DNA of 37,470 bases from Gymnopus androsaceus JB14. Its lineage: Eukaryota > Basidiomycota > Agaricomycetes > Agaricales > Omphalotaceae. Location of the stretch: positions 1-37,470 of the forward strand of contig ML769889.1 of the NCBI GenBank assembly GCA_009733575.1. The letters run 5' to 3'. A program made the translations under genes and the position numbers. Under the pieces are notes generated by a model, which was not told where the DNA came from, made no database searches, and saw only the letters and a list, made by a program, of their open reading frames with translations. Positions 19,913 through 30,469 of the stretch are shown one piece after another. Within the stretch, counting starts at the first letter, position 1; the number at the start of each line of letters is the position of its first letter.

Positions 19913-21385
19913 CTAGACACACGAACCTCCGTCCTGATACCAAGCTTCTACGTCTTTAGTTTTAAAATCAAATGCAAGAGTTTTGACGGATGGCCAAAAC
20001 TGCGCGACGGCTCGAGCAAAGGATGCATTGTGGCTTGAAGTCCATGATGGTAAGGCAGAAACTTGCAGTCCTCGTGTGCTTGGAAACACCTGGCTAGCCC
20101 ACCTCACAAGCTCTTCATCCTGGATCGTTGAATGCTGGAGGAACTCAAGCGATTCGCTGAACTGCAACGAGCGGATATGGGGAAATTTGGATCTCAACGA
20201 TAGTGAAGATGTATCCTCGGCAAGGAAATTTCCTTGCAAGTCAGGTAGAGCAAGAGAAACCCTGAGCGTCATGACCGTAGAAAATTTGCATAGGAGCGCA
20301 AAGAGGTCCCACAGCTGGAAACTATTGTCTGCTGATTTTTCGGAGTCGATCGTAATTTGTGCGAGCGCGGGTAGTCGAGAGGGAGGGGAAAGGATGCAAC
20401 ATAGTTGTGAAACCGTTCCTGTAAGGCGTGTAAGGCGGGAAACCCAGCCTGTGACACTCGGAGAGGCCGAGAATCCTTTAACCTGCCTTCCACAAAAGAG
20501 GCTGTTTAATCCGCGGTGACGATTGGAAAATTCAGCGAGGACTTGCATATCAGTCTGCGTACTCGGAATTGGTCCATAGAAACCTAAACTCTGAAGAGAA
20601 GGTAGACAAATAACCGGCAGAATCCGGGTCCACTCTTCAGAGCAACATGCTTCGAGGGATGAAATGGCTGGTGAGGAATTTATGAATCTGACTAGCCAGT
20701 GGTGGAAGGGTTCGGTGATAACCATGGGAAATGGCATTTCCTCGGCAATCAAGAAGTGAGTGAGAGAGCGGTTGACAGGGGGGTTGAAATCGAATGAGCC
20801 ATGCGCCAAGGGTACTATGCCTTGAATCCTGAGCGTCCTGCACTGGGTGCGTTGCACTTCCTGAATCATATCTTCGAATAGTTCATTGAAAGAAGAGAAT
20901 GACTCTGAGGGCTTTGAGGAAGGGCCCTGTCCAGTGAATATGACAGAGATGGAGCTTAAAATATGGTGGATCCTGCGTAGTGTGAGCACCAAAACCCTCA
21001 TCTGTTGAATAGGTATCGGTGCTGATTCTGAGAACGTGACATGTATATGCTTGATATCTCGCATACTGCCGAGGATACATGTCAAGTTTTTGAGAGCATC
21101 AAAAGAGATTTCTTTTAACACGAATGTGTATGTAGGCCGGTTATCAGGAAGATTTTCAGAGAACTCTTCTCGCCCCTGAGTCGACACTCTAAGCCAGGAT
21201 TTATCGGGGTTGTATGGTGCGCGACGAAGGTAGTTGCTCCCGGCGATTCGATTAAAAGTTTTGCAGGACTCTACTAGTGGGATAAGCGAATCGAGGTCTG
21301 TTTCATCACAGATATAGGATAGCAATTCCTCGGGAAGATTGAATAAATTGGTGGTCTTTCCTATATTTCGACCATTAAAGATCAC
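19913..21385 (-). CDS. F-box protein, a different subfamily
   Basis: A single 490-residue open frame. The F-box lies close to the N-terminus at about 14-55 (LFNLPEELLSYICDETDLDS ... SCKTFNRIAG), with no leading coiled coil. It continues as leucine-rich irregular sequence with repeated short L-x-L and x-L-P-x-L-x patterns (LPSLQSLGF, LPALAQITI, FPHIRSLQF, WPSVKTLAF), as in F-box proteins of mushrooms with a degenerate leucine-rich fold. It is only distantly related to the 7743/17138 family. It reads away from the UBE2S-like gene across 270 bp. A relic of its C-terminus lies at 14095-14430. Confidence 0.85.
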   Translation of the reverse strand: MIFNGRNIGKTTNLFNLPEELLSYICDETDLDSLIPLVESCKTFNRIAGSNYLRRAPYNPDKSWLRVSTQGREEFSENLPDNRPTYTFVLKEISFDALKNLTCILGSMRDIKHIHVTFSESAPIPIQQMRVLVLTLRRIHHILSSISVIFTGQGPSSKPSESFSSFNELFEDMIQEVQRTQCRTLRIQGIVPLAHGSFDFNPPVNRSLTHFLIAEEMPFPMVITEPFHHWLVRFINSSPAISSLEACCSEEWTRILPVICLPSLQSLGFYGPIPSTQTDMQVLAEFSNRHRGLNSLFCGRQVKGFSASPSVTGWVSRLTRLTGTVSQLCCILSPPSRLPALAQITIDSEKSADNSFQLWDLFALLCKFSTVMTLRVSLALPDLQGNFLAEDTSSLSLRSKFPHIRSLQFSESLEFLQHSTIQDEELVRWASQVFPSTRGLQVSALPSWTSSHNASFARAVAQFWPSVKTLAFDFKTKDVEAWYQDGGSCV

Positions 21386-21655
21386 GAAAAAAGGGAGAAT
21401 TATTCAACTAACCGAATTCGAGATGAGGGGCCATGACAGTAGAAGAAGACCGCGAAAAAAAACGCTTTGGCGCAGTCCGGCAAAGTCCGCCGGAGCACAA
21501 TGGCTCCCACGTGGTGGTGGCAGTGCTGACAAAGCCAATTATTCTCAATTTGGATCAACCAAGTTCAACTTGAACTTTCCCGTCCATCTGTCTCTGGTCT
21601 CCAATATCTCTCTCGCGAGCCCATCGTTGCATACATCCTCCAGCTGAATCTCAGA
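21386..21655. promoter_or_regulatory. Divergent promoter between F-box and UBE2S-like genes
   Basis: 270 bp between two outward-reading genes. It holds a palindromic CCACGTGG (21507-21514), the core of bHLH-factor sites, and TTTGGCGC (21466-21473), a match to the E2F-type consensus TTTSSCGC. Both are plausible for a cell-cycle enzyme, but they are short and only a motif match. Confidence 0.4.
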
Positions 21656-22706
21656 ATGGTACGAAATTTTCCTTACTAGAAGCTGCTGTTTTTATCTAAA
21701 TAGATTGCGAAACTAGTCCCTCACACCCGCTGCCCTTCGACGCTTAATGCGAGAATTATCAGAGCTAAGGAACTCGCCGCCAGAAGGAATTCGAATTCAA
21801 ACCAATGAGGATAACATGCTCGATGTAGTAGGAATTATCGAAGGACCCGGTAAGTTCGGCGAGATACAGTGGCCAGAATGACGCGTCGTAAGACTGATTC
21901 TCATCCTCACAGAGGGGACGCCTTATGCTGGCGGGTACTTTAAAGTCAAATTCAGATTCACAGAAGAATTTCCCGCTGCTCCTCCCAAATGTTCTTTCGC
22001 GACGAAAATCTTCCACCCAAATGTCTCCAGCTCAGGCGAGATTTGTGTGAACACGCTGAAAAAGGACTGGAAATCTACCTATGGAATCGGACATATACTG
22101 GTTACAGTTAAATGTCTACTGATTTACCCTAATCCCGAGTCAGCTCTGGATGAGGAGGCAGGCAAGCTACTTTTGGAGGATTATCAGGCGTATGCTTCTA
22201 GAGCCAGGTTAATCACAAGCGTGCATGCTACTCCGCGCACGAAACCAGTCGAGTTTAACACGCCGACTGCCAGCGAAGACTCGTCGGAAGCTGCTGGGCC
22301 CTCATCCTCATCCTCTTCTGCCTCTACACCACAACCATCGTCACAACTCTCACCTCCGATAATTCCCAGTTCTACTCGCAAATCACTCTCTCCTGCACCT
22401 TCGTCAACGACACCTGCACCCCCAACCTCCGTCATTCCATCCATTCCGCTCACATCGTCGCCTTCTTCGAACAAGGATGGTGCTATCCCGAACAGGGACC
22501 GACATCCGTCTCCGTCACCGCTTGGCACTGCAGACGCTAACATACATCATGACAAGACTGGAGCTGTAACAGTGGAAAAGGACAAGAGCAAGATGGGCTT
22601 GGTTTCCGCTCCTGCTTTGACTGGCACCAGAGCAGTTAAACGCGCTGCGGCCTCTGGCGGGGCGACGAATGCGGAAAAAAGGAAAAAGGCGTTGAAGAGG
22701 TTGTAA
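21656..22706 (+). CDS. UBE2S: Ubiquitin-conjugating enzyme E2, UBE2S type
   Basis: Three exons (ATG at 21656-21658, 21717-21849, 21913-22706) encode 309 residues. The first intron follows the ATG itself; using the acceptor ending at 21716 gives [20 protein letters not shown], the expected first helix, whereas an earlier AG would not. The UBC fold spans about 5-151 with the HPN motif at 80-82 and catalytic Cys90 in GEICVN, then RHVL-like [20 protein letters not shown]. This sequence is closest to UBE2S, the E2 that extends Lys11-linked ubiquitin chains with the anaphase-promoting complex. A Ser/Pro-rich tail (about 152-290) ends in a basic stretch KRKKALKRL; animal UBE2S ends LRRL, which docks on the APC/C. 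The tail is longer than in animals. Confidence 0.9.
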
Positions 22707-23042
22707 TCTCTCCCTGGGATACATTAACAACACTGTCTTTTGATGATGTTGCCCTTTTCGTTGTCGTTCGTCGTATCTATTCTCATGTTTATGTTTGACC
22801 GTTTCTATCTTCTCTGGTTTACATATATGGAGGCAGCTTCTAGCATTTGTATCGTCTGTTTGTACTTATCTAGTACTCCTCCCGACATGACTTATCTCTT
22901 CGTCGTCGCCGTATTGATGATGCTCATGTGGAAATGGCCAAAGCAATGAATCATGGTTGAAAAGACAAACGTTTGCTTAAATACGTTGAAATTAGTCTCG
23001 AGAATCCAGAGGAACGAATAACGATACAGACCGAGGGAGCTT
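22707..23042. other. Region between convergent gene ends; no gene seen
   Basis: Holds the 3' flank of the UBE2S-like gene and the 3' flank of the dead F-box copy. No separate feature is supported. Confidence 0.5.
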
Positions 23043-24635
23043 TCACGATTCAGGACTTTTATCAACAATAACGACCCTCATGCCGGCCTGTTCAAGGTGC
23101 CTCGAGGGTGAATAAACCTTATCATTCACCCCTCGATTCCTGAAACGCATGACCACTGAGCGCAAGCACTCCGTCCCGATACCAGAATCCAAATGATTTG
23201 CGGTATGGACTTGAAGTCCAAACGCATCACTATCCGCAGGTAGCCACCTCGACGATACCATCTCTATGAATTCCCCATCGTCAAATGCGGTAGAGCCACT
23301 GAAAGTTACGTCGAGAGTCTGCAGCCTCCGTACAAGAGCGGAGGAGACTGAGGCGGATTTTGTGTGAGGGAAGGCGTGCAGACTATGTATGAGCCGAGAG
23401 GTAATGGGGCTTGGGGTGGTAGCAGTGGTGGCGAGTGATTGCTTGGAGTCATCTATGGTGAGATGGAGGAGGGAAGGAAGGCGATGGAGTAAATCAATAA
23501 GGTCGGCGTCCGAGAGTGCGATAAATTTGATGGAAAGAGTAGTGAGGTGGAACGACGACCGAGATATGAAGGTGTGTAAAGCTTCTTTAGGCCACGCTCG
23601 ACGGTATTCATTCCTGGCCTCAAGAAGTAAAGAGGTCAAGGAAGGACATGACATCGATGAGAAGACCACTTCAGCCAAGCTCTCCGACAGAGATGTCTGA
23701 GAAACGGACAACGATAGCGTCTCAAGAACCGAAGCCGTTGCGGGAGGTGAAGAAAGTTCATAGGATCCTGGTCCAGCATCCACTTCTCGGAATTGCAACT
23801 CTGTCAGTTTATCACAGATGTGTAAAACATTTTTCATTCCACTCGGATGTCTCTCTAGGGAAAGTAGTCTGAGCTGCTTCCATGGAAATTGGATTTCACC
23901 AAGATCCTGAGAAGGAAGGACACGAATGTACACAGATGCGGAGCATTCCTGTAACGTTCTAGACCGCGTAGATAGAACTCGAAATCTGGAACTATAAGGG
24001 TCTTCAGTGCCAGATAATTCAGATATGATACATACCCAGCCCCGCACTGAAAGCTGCTGTCAACGGCTAACATGTGCAATAAGAGCAGAACAGACAGTCT
24101 GGTGATGTAGCTCTAGCGTCTTGGGTTTGCCAATGAGTTCAATACAAAGGGGAGATTGTCGAGAAGATTCAAGATATAAGCCTAAAATGAGGAATTCGTT
24201 GGGAGGAATTAACTGCATGTTGATGCGAATAAAAGACCAAAGCGCAGGTCGAGTTTTTACGAGGCTTCGCCAGCGTGAGCACACACTACTAATCACCAAG
24301 GTAGGCATATCCCCTAATTTCTTTGAGGTGAGCTCGTTCATACCACAAGCATATTCAAAGATGCGAAGGACAGTTTCGTTGGGAAGCCTTCGAATAGGGG
24401 ACCTAAATGAGCGCAGGTAAGTCCGGTATTGCTCTAAAAGCCGATGCTGATTGTGAAGAGCGATAATGCGTGACTGCAGGCGGCCGACCTCCGCCTCGCA
24501 ATCCTCAAGGTCTTTGTCTACGTCGGCGAGAATTCCAGTTACGTCCGTGACAGCAGGACCATGTTCGCAACGCAGCCTTTCAAGTAGCGCCACGAAGTCC
24601 AGATTGCTTCGTAGCCGGAAGGTCTGTTCTCTCAT
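23043..24635 (-). pseudogene. F-box gene with leading coiled coil, dead copy (copy C)
   Basis: Homologous along its whole length to 7743-9329 and 17138-18742. The first 191 codons are open (coiled coil DKDLEDCEAEVGRLQSRIIA; F-box RRLPNETVLRIFEYACGMNE). A nonsense change then turns the Trp codon of SWQQL into TGA near 24058. The following ~180 bp need at least two frame changes (YLNYLALKTLIVPDFEFYLR is readable in a different frame) before the C-terminal 300 codons resume with LGEIQFPWKQLRLLSL. Similarity to copies A and B extends into the upstream flank up to about 24740. Confidence 0.85.
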
Positions 24636-24781
24636 TCGCTTTTCGGATAAGAGATATCAGGATTCTATACATTATCTTTAGAAGAAAAAATGATGCAGTC
24701 TGAGTTTCACTTATAGCTGAGAGAGTTCGGGAAAGAACTAATTGAGACTCTTGTTAGCCTCCAAGAGCTGATATCCATGAG

Positions 24782-25132
24782 ATGTTAACGCCTGACTTGT
24801 TGCACCAGATTATCAAAGGTTGCTTCAAAGACATGCTTGTTGACTGGATTACTTCATATCTCACCATTACCCATGGAGAGTCACACTCAAAAGAGATCTG
24901 GGATGAGATAGATCATCGGTGAGCATATCACATGAATAAAAATCTAAGTATTTCAGCTGACTTACAACTAGAATTTCTCTTGTACCATCGTTTCCTGGTC
25001 TGCGGCGCTTCCCGCAAGGGCGACGGTTCAAGCAGTGGACAGGCGATGATTCTAAAGCCTTGATGAAGGTATATTATACATTGTTCATTGAGTATCTACT
25101 AAGTAGCAAAATATCTAGGTTTTCCTTCCCAT
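24782..25132 (+). pseudogene. Plavaka-like (CACTA-type) transposase relic
   Basis: Starting at 24782 the frame reads MLTPDLLHQIIKGCFKDMLV, then THGESHSKEIWDEIDHR. After an intron come PSFPGLRRFPQGRRFKQWTG and DDSKALMK, then another intron ending TATCTAG and VFLPIV. This block is typical of the large transposase-like proteins of Plavaka elements common in mushrooms, with both introns still recognisable. The N-terminal part is missing. The reading is cut at 25133 by the 5' LTR of a Copia element. The assignment rests on remembered family motifs. Confidence 0.6.
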
Positions 25133-25353
25133 TGTCGTCGGTGAATGACCAAGCGTCTAATCAGAGCGCCTAAGTAGGTCCTGCATTTGGTAGCATTACT
25201 AACCTGGGACGGAGCAACAGCCCCTTTATCGCTCGTTGCTCCGAACCAGGTATGATACCCTTTTCTTTATTATTATTATTCTTACTTACTTATCGCTCGT
25301 TGCTCCGAACCAGTTTCCAAATATATTACTTTAGAACCGACCTGATTATAACA
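25133..25353 (+). repeat. 5' LTR (221 bp)
   Basis: Begins TGTCGTCGG and ends ATTATAACA. It has an internal direct repeat, TTATCGCTCGTTGCTCCGAA, appearing twice about 60 bp apart. It differs from the 3' LTR at about 14 positions. Confidence 0.9.
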
Positions 25354-25372
25354 GGTTATGGGCCCCGTGCTC
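25354..25372 (+). promoter_or_regulatory. Primer binding site for initiator tRNA-Met (anticodon-arm type)
   Basis: Directly after the 5' LTR, GGTTATGGGCCC is complementary to the anticodon stem-loop of a eukaryotic initiator tRNA-Met (loop with CAUAAC). Copia itself primes from a cleaved half of the same tRNA, so this fits a half-tRNA primer. Confidence 0.65.
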
Positions 25373-25482
25373 TAAATCTGCGCACACAATATATTTGGAA
25401 CTGGTAGAAACTCTATTCGAATCACATCCAACCAACCTCCACACAACACCTAATCGTCCTCCAACTCTTGACAAATAAAACT

Positions 25483-26649
25483 ATGATGTCTGATGCTACA
25501 GAAGAAACCGACAAATCGAGTTGGAAGCGACTCACGCTTACCCCTATTAAGGAGGGAGACGATGGCTCGAACAACTACAACAAGTTCAGGAGAAAATCTA
25601 CACTTGAACTCGATGCAATGGGCTACTGGAAATTCATCGATGGACCAGAATACAACCCACCGAAGATTCCAGAACTCCAACCGAGTACATGAGTTGAAGG
25701 AGTAGACGATACAGGGAATAAAGTCTCAATCAGATTACCTGGAAACGAAATACTTGTCCAGGCTGCGAAATACGATGCGAAAGCCTGGCTCGACGGCGAC
25801 AAGAAGACTCTATCAGCCATAGTCAAGGCTGTCCCCATCCAGAAACTGTATGTTGTCAATGGATGCACAACTGCTCACGCAGCATGGTTTGCCCTCAAGA
25901 ACGAATACGAGCCGGCAAACAGTCTTGCAGCCATTGGTATCAAACAGCAAATTATTGGTAATTGCTGCATCAAAGGTGATGACCCCGTAAACTGGCTGCG
26001 GGTCATGATTCAACTTTACGGGAGACTTCGAGACGCTGACCCGACTATGATGCCTGACACCAAATTTGCGAGGCACCTCGCCACCCTGATGACTGGCGAT
26101 GTTAATTGGAGGTACTGCCGAGATGACCTCCGCAGGTTGATGAAAGAAGCAGAGGCGGCTGGGAAACCGTACTCGTTGAAACAGGTGATACAATGTCTGA
26201 GAGAGGAGGAGATCGAGATGGGAATAGCCCCTTCGGTAGCATCTATCAACGCTATAGTCGCGACAGGTAAAGGAAAGGGCAGAGAACGTGCTGTTCCTGG
26301 TGTCTATTCAGCTGGACAACAATTCACTCCTCAGGGAAACTCCAAGCACCAGAGTCAGAGGAACGATCGAAAACAGAAACCTTACCCTGGTGGAAATAAC
26401 CGCTCCAATCCCAAGCTTATCTGCGACAACACACACTGTGCTTTCCCAGTCGGCCACACGAAGGCCGAGTGCTTCGTCTACGGAGGTGGTAAAGCAGGTC
26501 AATACCCACCCAACTTCCGAGGTCAAAGGGATATACACCTCTCCCCGGAAGCTAGAGTCGCTGCACGTAGGAAGCAAGCAATTGAGAAAGCCAATGGGAA
26601 TGTAGCGACCACAAAGATGGTAGAAGAGGTCGACGGTGACCCAAGTTGA
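25483..26649 (+). pseudogene. Copia gag region
   Basis: From MMSDATEETDKSSWKRLTLT to VEEVDGDPS, with an in-frame stop near 25690. Matrix/capsid-like helices (DGDKKTLSAIVKAVPIQKLY, WFALKNEYEP, LMTGDVNWRYCRDDLRRLMK) follow. A zinc-knuckle-like CDNTHCAFPVGHTKAEC is seen at about 26420-26470, as in Copia gag. A second stop ends the frame before the protease. Confidence 0.75.
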
Positions 26650-26655
26650 CACACC

Positions 26656-27179
26656 GTGTCTGCGAACTACGGACAGGCGACGGAGGAGGAAGTGGAGGAA
26701 ATTCTAGGGCAAGTAGAAGGCAGCTTTGCCTTCATGATGGAAGTGGAAGGAGACGTTGTTGATGACGATGATGAGATCAAGTTTGATGAAGTTGTAAATG
26801 TCAACGCGGTAGCATTGAACATGGACATTCCACCCGAAGACTCGGTAAACCATGACACTGGAGCCACAAGGCATATATTTCGCGACAGAAAATTCTTCCA
26901 CGACTACGCAGACCTTGAAACACCACTCAGTGTCCATGGTTTTGGTTCAAAACTATCTGCTGTAGCCATCGGGAAAGGGTCAATTGTACTAAAGGCAAGC
27001 GTAGGAAATTCGACCCACACCTTTTCACTATCAAATGTCCTACATATCCTGTCTGCTTGTTGCAACCTTATCTCCGGTTCTAGACTCGATAGGAAAGGTG
27101 TCAGCACTCGCACTGGTGATGGGAAGATCACTTACCTCAATGAGAAAAAGGTGCCGTTCGCATTGGGGTCCATCATATG
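26656..27179 (+). pseudogene. Copia aspartic protease region
   Basis: The active-site-like motif HDTGATRHIF (Asp codon at 26854) replaces the usual D-S-G-A with D-T-G-A. LSNVLHILSACCNLISGSRL matches the conserved block near the protease end (normally NVLYVP...NLIS). The frame stops at 27179 before the integrase zinc domain. Confidence 0.7.
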
Positions 27180-27352
27180 AGAGTTGTACAAGATGGATGT
27201 GGTCCTGGTACAAGCCCGGACTCTGATCCGAAGAAGTCCTCGACATCCTCGCAATCAGCGATGATGGCGGGAATGGTTCCTGATGTTACGAGATTGTTTG
27301 GTCCCAGTTCGGATTCCGAACTGGCCAAACATGTGGGTTTTACCACTGTCTA

Positions 27353-28063
27353 ATGGGCCATATAGACGTTAAAGGCCTCAAGCGCGCCACTACTGGCCTT
27401 CCAATTGATGCGGTAGAGGTCAAGAACTGCCGCATATGTGCGCTATCGAACATCAAACACCTTCCTTTTCCTCGACGGTCTCATACACGAGCAGACCGTC
27501 CTCTATTCCGTATTCATTCCGACATTTGTGGTCCCCTTCCTCTCGGTTACGGCTCTTTTCGTTACTTCATTATATTTGTTGACGACCACTCTCGTTATAT
27601 CTGGATATTCTTCCTGAAGACGAGATCGGACACCATTAAATCTTTCGACGAATTCCGCCTGGCAGCGGAATGATACCTGGGATATCTCGTTTCTGTCTTG
27701 AGGGTAGACAACGCCCCCGAACTCATATCAGGTGCTTTCGAAACTTACTGCAAGAAAGTGGGTATCTCATACGAGAGACCTATAGCCAATGCGCACCAAC
27801 AGAATGGAGTCGCTGAGCGAACCATTCAAACTATCGAATACATGATGCACGCAATGCTCGTTGATGGGAATCTGTCCCATTGGTTTTGGCCTTGTCTGCA
27901 CTAGCAGGCATCTACATAAAGAACCGCGTCCCACATTCTGCCATTCCCAACAAAACCAAAACACCATTCGAATCCATCCTAAATCGACGAGCTGACTTAT
28001 CACATCTCCGCCCTTTTAGGCGCTCTAGTCACCTCGAGGAAGACCTATTCGGACAGCCTCAAT
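27353..28063 (+). pseudogene. Copia integrase region
   Basis: A zinc-binding H-C-C segment (MGHIDV ... NCRICALSNIKH) precedes the catalytic core. The DD35E triad is complete: HSD (Asp at 27521), RVDNAPE (Asp at 27707) and NGVAE (Glu at 27815), with 35 residues between the last two. A stop near 27671 and a frame change near 27900 break the frame. GNLSHWFWPC and NRVPHSAIPNKTKTPFE are further family blocks. Confidence 0.8.
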
Positions 28064-28314
28064 AAAGTTACCGAACATGGAGAAGAAGGGCGTTTTGTGG
28101 GTTATGCGAGAGATTCTAAAGGGTATCTCATCTACTTTCCACAGTCTCAGCACCATCCGTGCGCAATGACGAGATGTTGTATTTCACAGTTTTCCCTCTT
28201 CCTTGCCCTCCCCTCCGCCTTCAGAATTCCTCTTGGGACGAACATTCCTTTCGAATCCGAGCGTCGTGAACGAGACACTGAATGAGGCAGCGAACACTTC
28301 CCGCGAGACACCCT

Positions 28315-28560
28315 TATGCCACAAGATGGCAAAAGTCCACAAGATGGCATTGAAAGTCCACAAGCTGGCGACTCAGACGCGTGAGTAATGACTCTGTGTC
28401 CAAGAAATTTGTTCTAACCTGTACATACAGGTTGAACCCAAGTCCACAAGATGGCACCTCACAGTGCAGTAAGATGCTCCCTGACTCAGTTTAAAATTAA
28501 AAAAATTTACATTAAATTGTAATTGTAGCTGGCCACAAGATGGCATCGCTCCTGGTACAC
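28315..28560 (+). repeat. Degenerate CCACAAGATGGC repeats in the Copia linker
   Basis: CCACAAGATGGC or a close variant occurs five times between integrase and reverse transcriptase, encoding P-Q-D-G or P-Q-A-G units in one frame. Two intron-like segments (28381-28430 and about 28469-28528) interrupt the array. Confidence 0.6.
28381..28430 (+). other. Spliceosomal-intron-like segment inside the Copia element
   Basis: GTGAGT donor, CTAAC branch-like motif, TACAG acceptor, 50 nt. Joining the flanks keeps the frame of a P-Q-D-G repeat on both sides. Confidence 0.55.
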
Positions 28561-28845
28561 CATCTAATAATCCTGTGGACAAAGATGTCATCATGGACAA
28601 TCCCCCAGTGGATGCTCCGAGGCGAAGTGGCCGTACATGTAGACTTCCAGCAAGATACATGTGGTTAACCATGTCGGTACCTCAGATGAGGGGGGGCCAG
28701 ACTCAAACTTACTCGAATATATCCTCAGCACCGACAATGAACTGGAGATCGAATATGCGACAAGACAGATTTCCCTTCCTTAGCACAAAGCTTCATACAT
28801 GCACTGAAATTGCCTATGCAGGTGCTGTGCTCACTGAACCAATAG

Positions 28846-29849
28846 ATGATTCCAAAGAGAAAGACCCGGCTTCAGTTCAAGAAGCGCAGTCTTCGATATA
28901 CTTGGACCTATTGGCTAGCTGCTATCTATGAGGAGCTCGAATCATTGAAAGAGAAAGGAGTGTATGAGGAAGTAGATGAGCTTCCACAAGGAAGGAAAGC
29001 ATGTGGGTCCAAATGGGTCCTACACATCAAATGAAACAAGGAAGGTCTCATTGCACAATTCAAAGCTCGTCTCGTAGCAAAGGGCTTCACCCAGATTCCC
29101 AGGGCAAGACTTCACTTATACTTTCGCCCCCGTCACTCGCTGGGAATCAATGAGGACAATCCTAGCCCTAGTTGCTGAACATGACATGGAATTACGCCAA
29201 ATTGACATGTCAAAACAGCTTATTTAAATGGTCCCCTGGACAAGGAGATTTACATGCGAAAGCCTTGATTGTAGGATCAGGTTACTGGAGATTATGAAAG
29301 GGACTATATGGGCTCAAACAGTCAGGGAGACAATGGTACTTGGAACTGAACTCGAAGCTCGAGTCCATTGGTTTCAAACAAACAGAATCAGACTGGAGCG
29401 TATACACTTGCACTCAAGGATCTGAACGATCTTACATCACCACCAGCATTGACAACATGCTCATTGCATCATCTTTGAAATCCGAATCTGACTCTGTTAT
29501 CGACTCACTTGCATCCCTATTTGAGATCACTGACAATGGTGACCCAACCTTTCATCTTGGCTGCGGTATCACATGGGACAGAGAAGCACGCACCCTGAAG
29601 ATTGATCAATACACGTACACACAGTCTATCCTCTGGGAATTCGGTTTCGAGAATTGCAACCCCATCCACACACCCATGGATCCAGGAAAATGCTTATCAC
29701 CACAAACCACTCCCCTCACACCTGAAGAGCAGAAAACAGTGGACAAATTCCCTTATGGCGCCATGTTGTTGGAAAATGCATGTATCTCTCGAATTGTTTG
29801 TGTTCCGACATCAGCTACACCGTTTGGGAACTGGCTGGCTACATGGTGA
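28846..29849 (+). pseudogene. Copia reverse transcriptase region
   Basis: Starts with AAIYEELESLKEKGVYEEVD and CGSKWVLHIK, the usual N-terminal Copia RT block, then QFKARLVAKGFTQIP. Stops near 29032 and several frame changes follow. The catalytic Y-V-D-D is replaced by S-I-D-N (29445-29456), with MLIAS after it, so the enzyme could not be active. Confidence 0.8.
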
Positions 29850-29905
29850 GCTATGGTCTGTCGCACATTGCTGCCGCAAAACACCTCCTATGATACCTAA
29901 AGGGG

Positions 29906-30469
29906 ATGCAGAAGCACACGCTTGTTCTGGGATTGACAAATTTGGTCTATCCTATGATACGAGTGCTGTCTGACTCGGATTGGGGAATGGGCGATTCCAA
30001 GAAATCTATATTGGGATTCATCATTATGATGGGTGATTCACCACTCTCATGGAGTTCGAAACAACAGGGTGTTGTCGCCCTATCATCATGCAAAGCAGAA
30101 TACCTCGTATCTACGCACTGCACACAAGAAGTTCTGTGGTTCAGGAACCTCTTTAATGAACTAGGATTCTCACAACACTCTCTGACAACTATCTTCTGCG
30201 ACAACCAAGGGGCAATTGCCTGCACTCACGACCCTCATGCACATAGCAAAATGAAACATATCACTATACACGAACACTTCATTCGGGATTGCATTCTCAA
30301 ACGACAAATTGACATCGTCTATATTTTAAACAAGGACAACTTTGCGGACTTACTTACTAAACCATTACACAGAGTACTACATACACGATGGGTCTCAATG
30401 CTCAGACTCGATGCCGGTCAAGGGGGGGTGTTGTTGGTGAATGACCAAGCATCTAATTGGAGCGCCTAA
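29906..30469 (+). pseudogene. Copia RNase H region
   Basis: SDSDWGMGDSKKSILGF, SSCKAEYLVSTHCTQEVLW and FCDNQGAIACTHDPHAHSKM are the conserved RNase H blocks (Asp, Glu, Asp ligands all present). VYILNKDNFADLLTKPLHR is the typical end of a Copia polyprotein. The frame then runs into the 3' LTR. Confidence 0.85.
30420..30428 (+). promoter_or_regulatory. Polypurine tract
   Basis: AAGGGGGGG immediately before the 3' LTR, the expected plus-strand primer. Confidence 0.7.

Noticed and set aside
19983..20519. Plus-strand open frame of 178 codons
   Set aside because: Exact antisense of the F-box gene at 19913-21385, whose frame is longer and carries the recognisable F-box.
22184..22543. Minus-strand open frame of 119 codons, Gly/Glu/Val-rich
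   Set aside because: Antisense of the Ser/Pro-rich tail of the UBE2S-like gene; low-complexity shadow.
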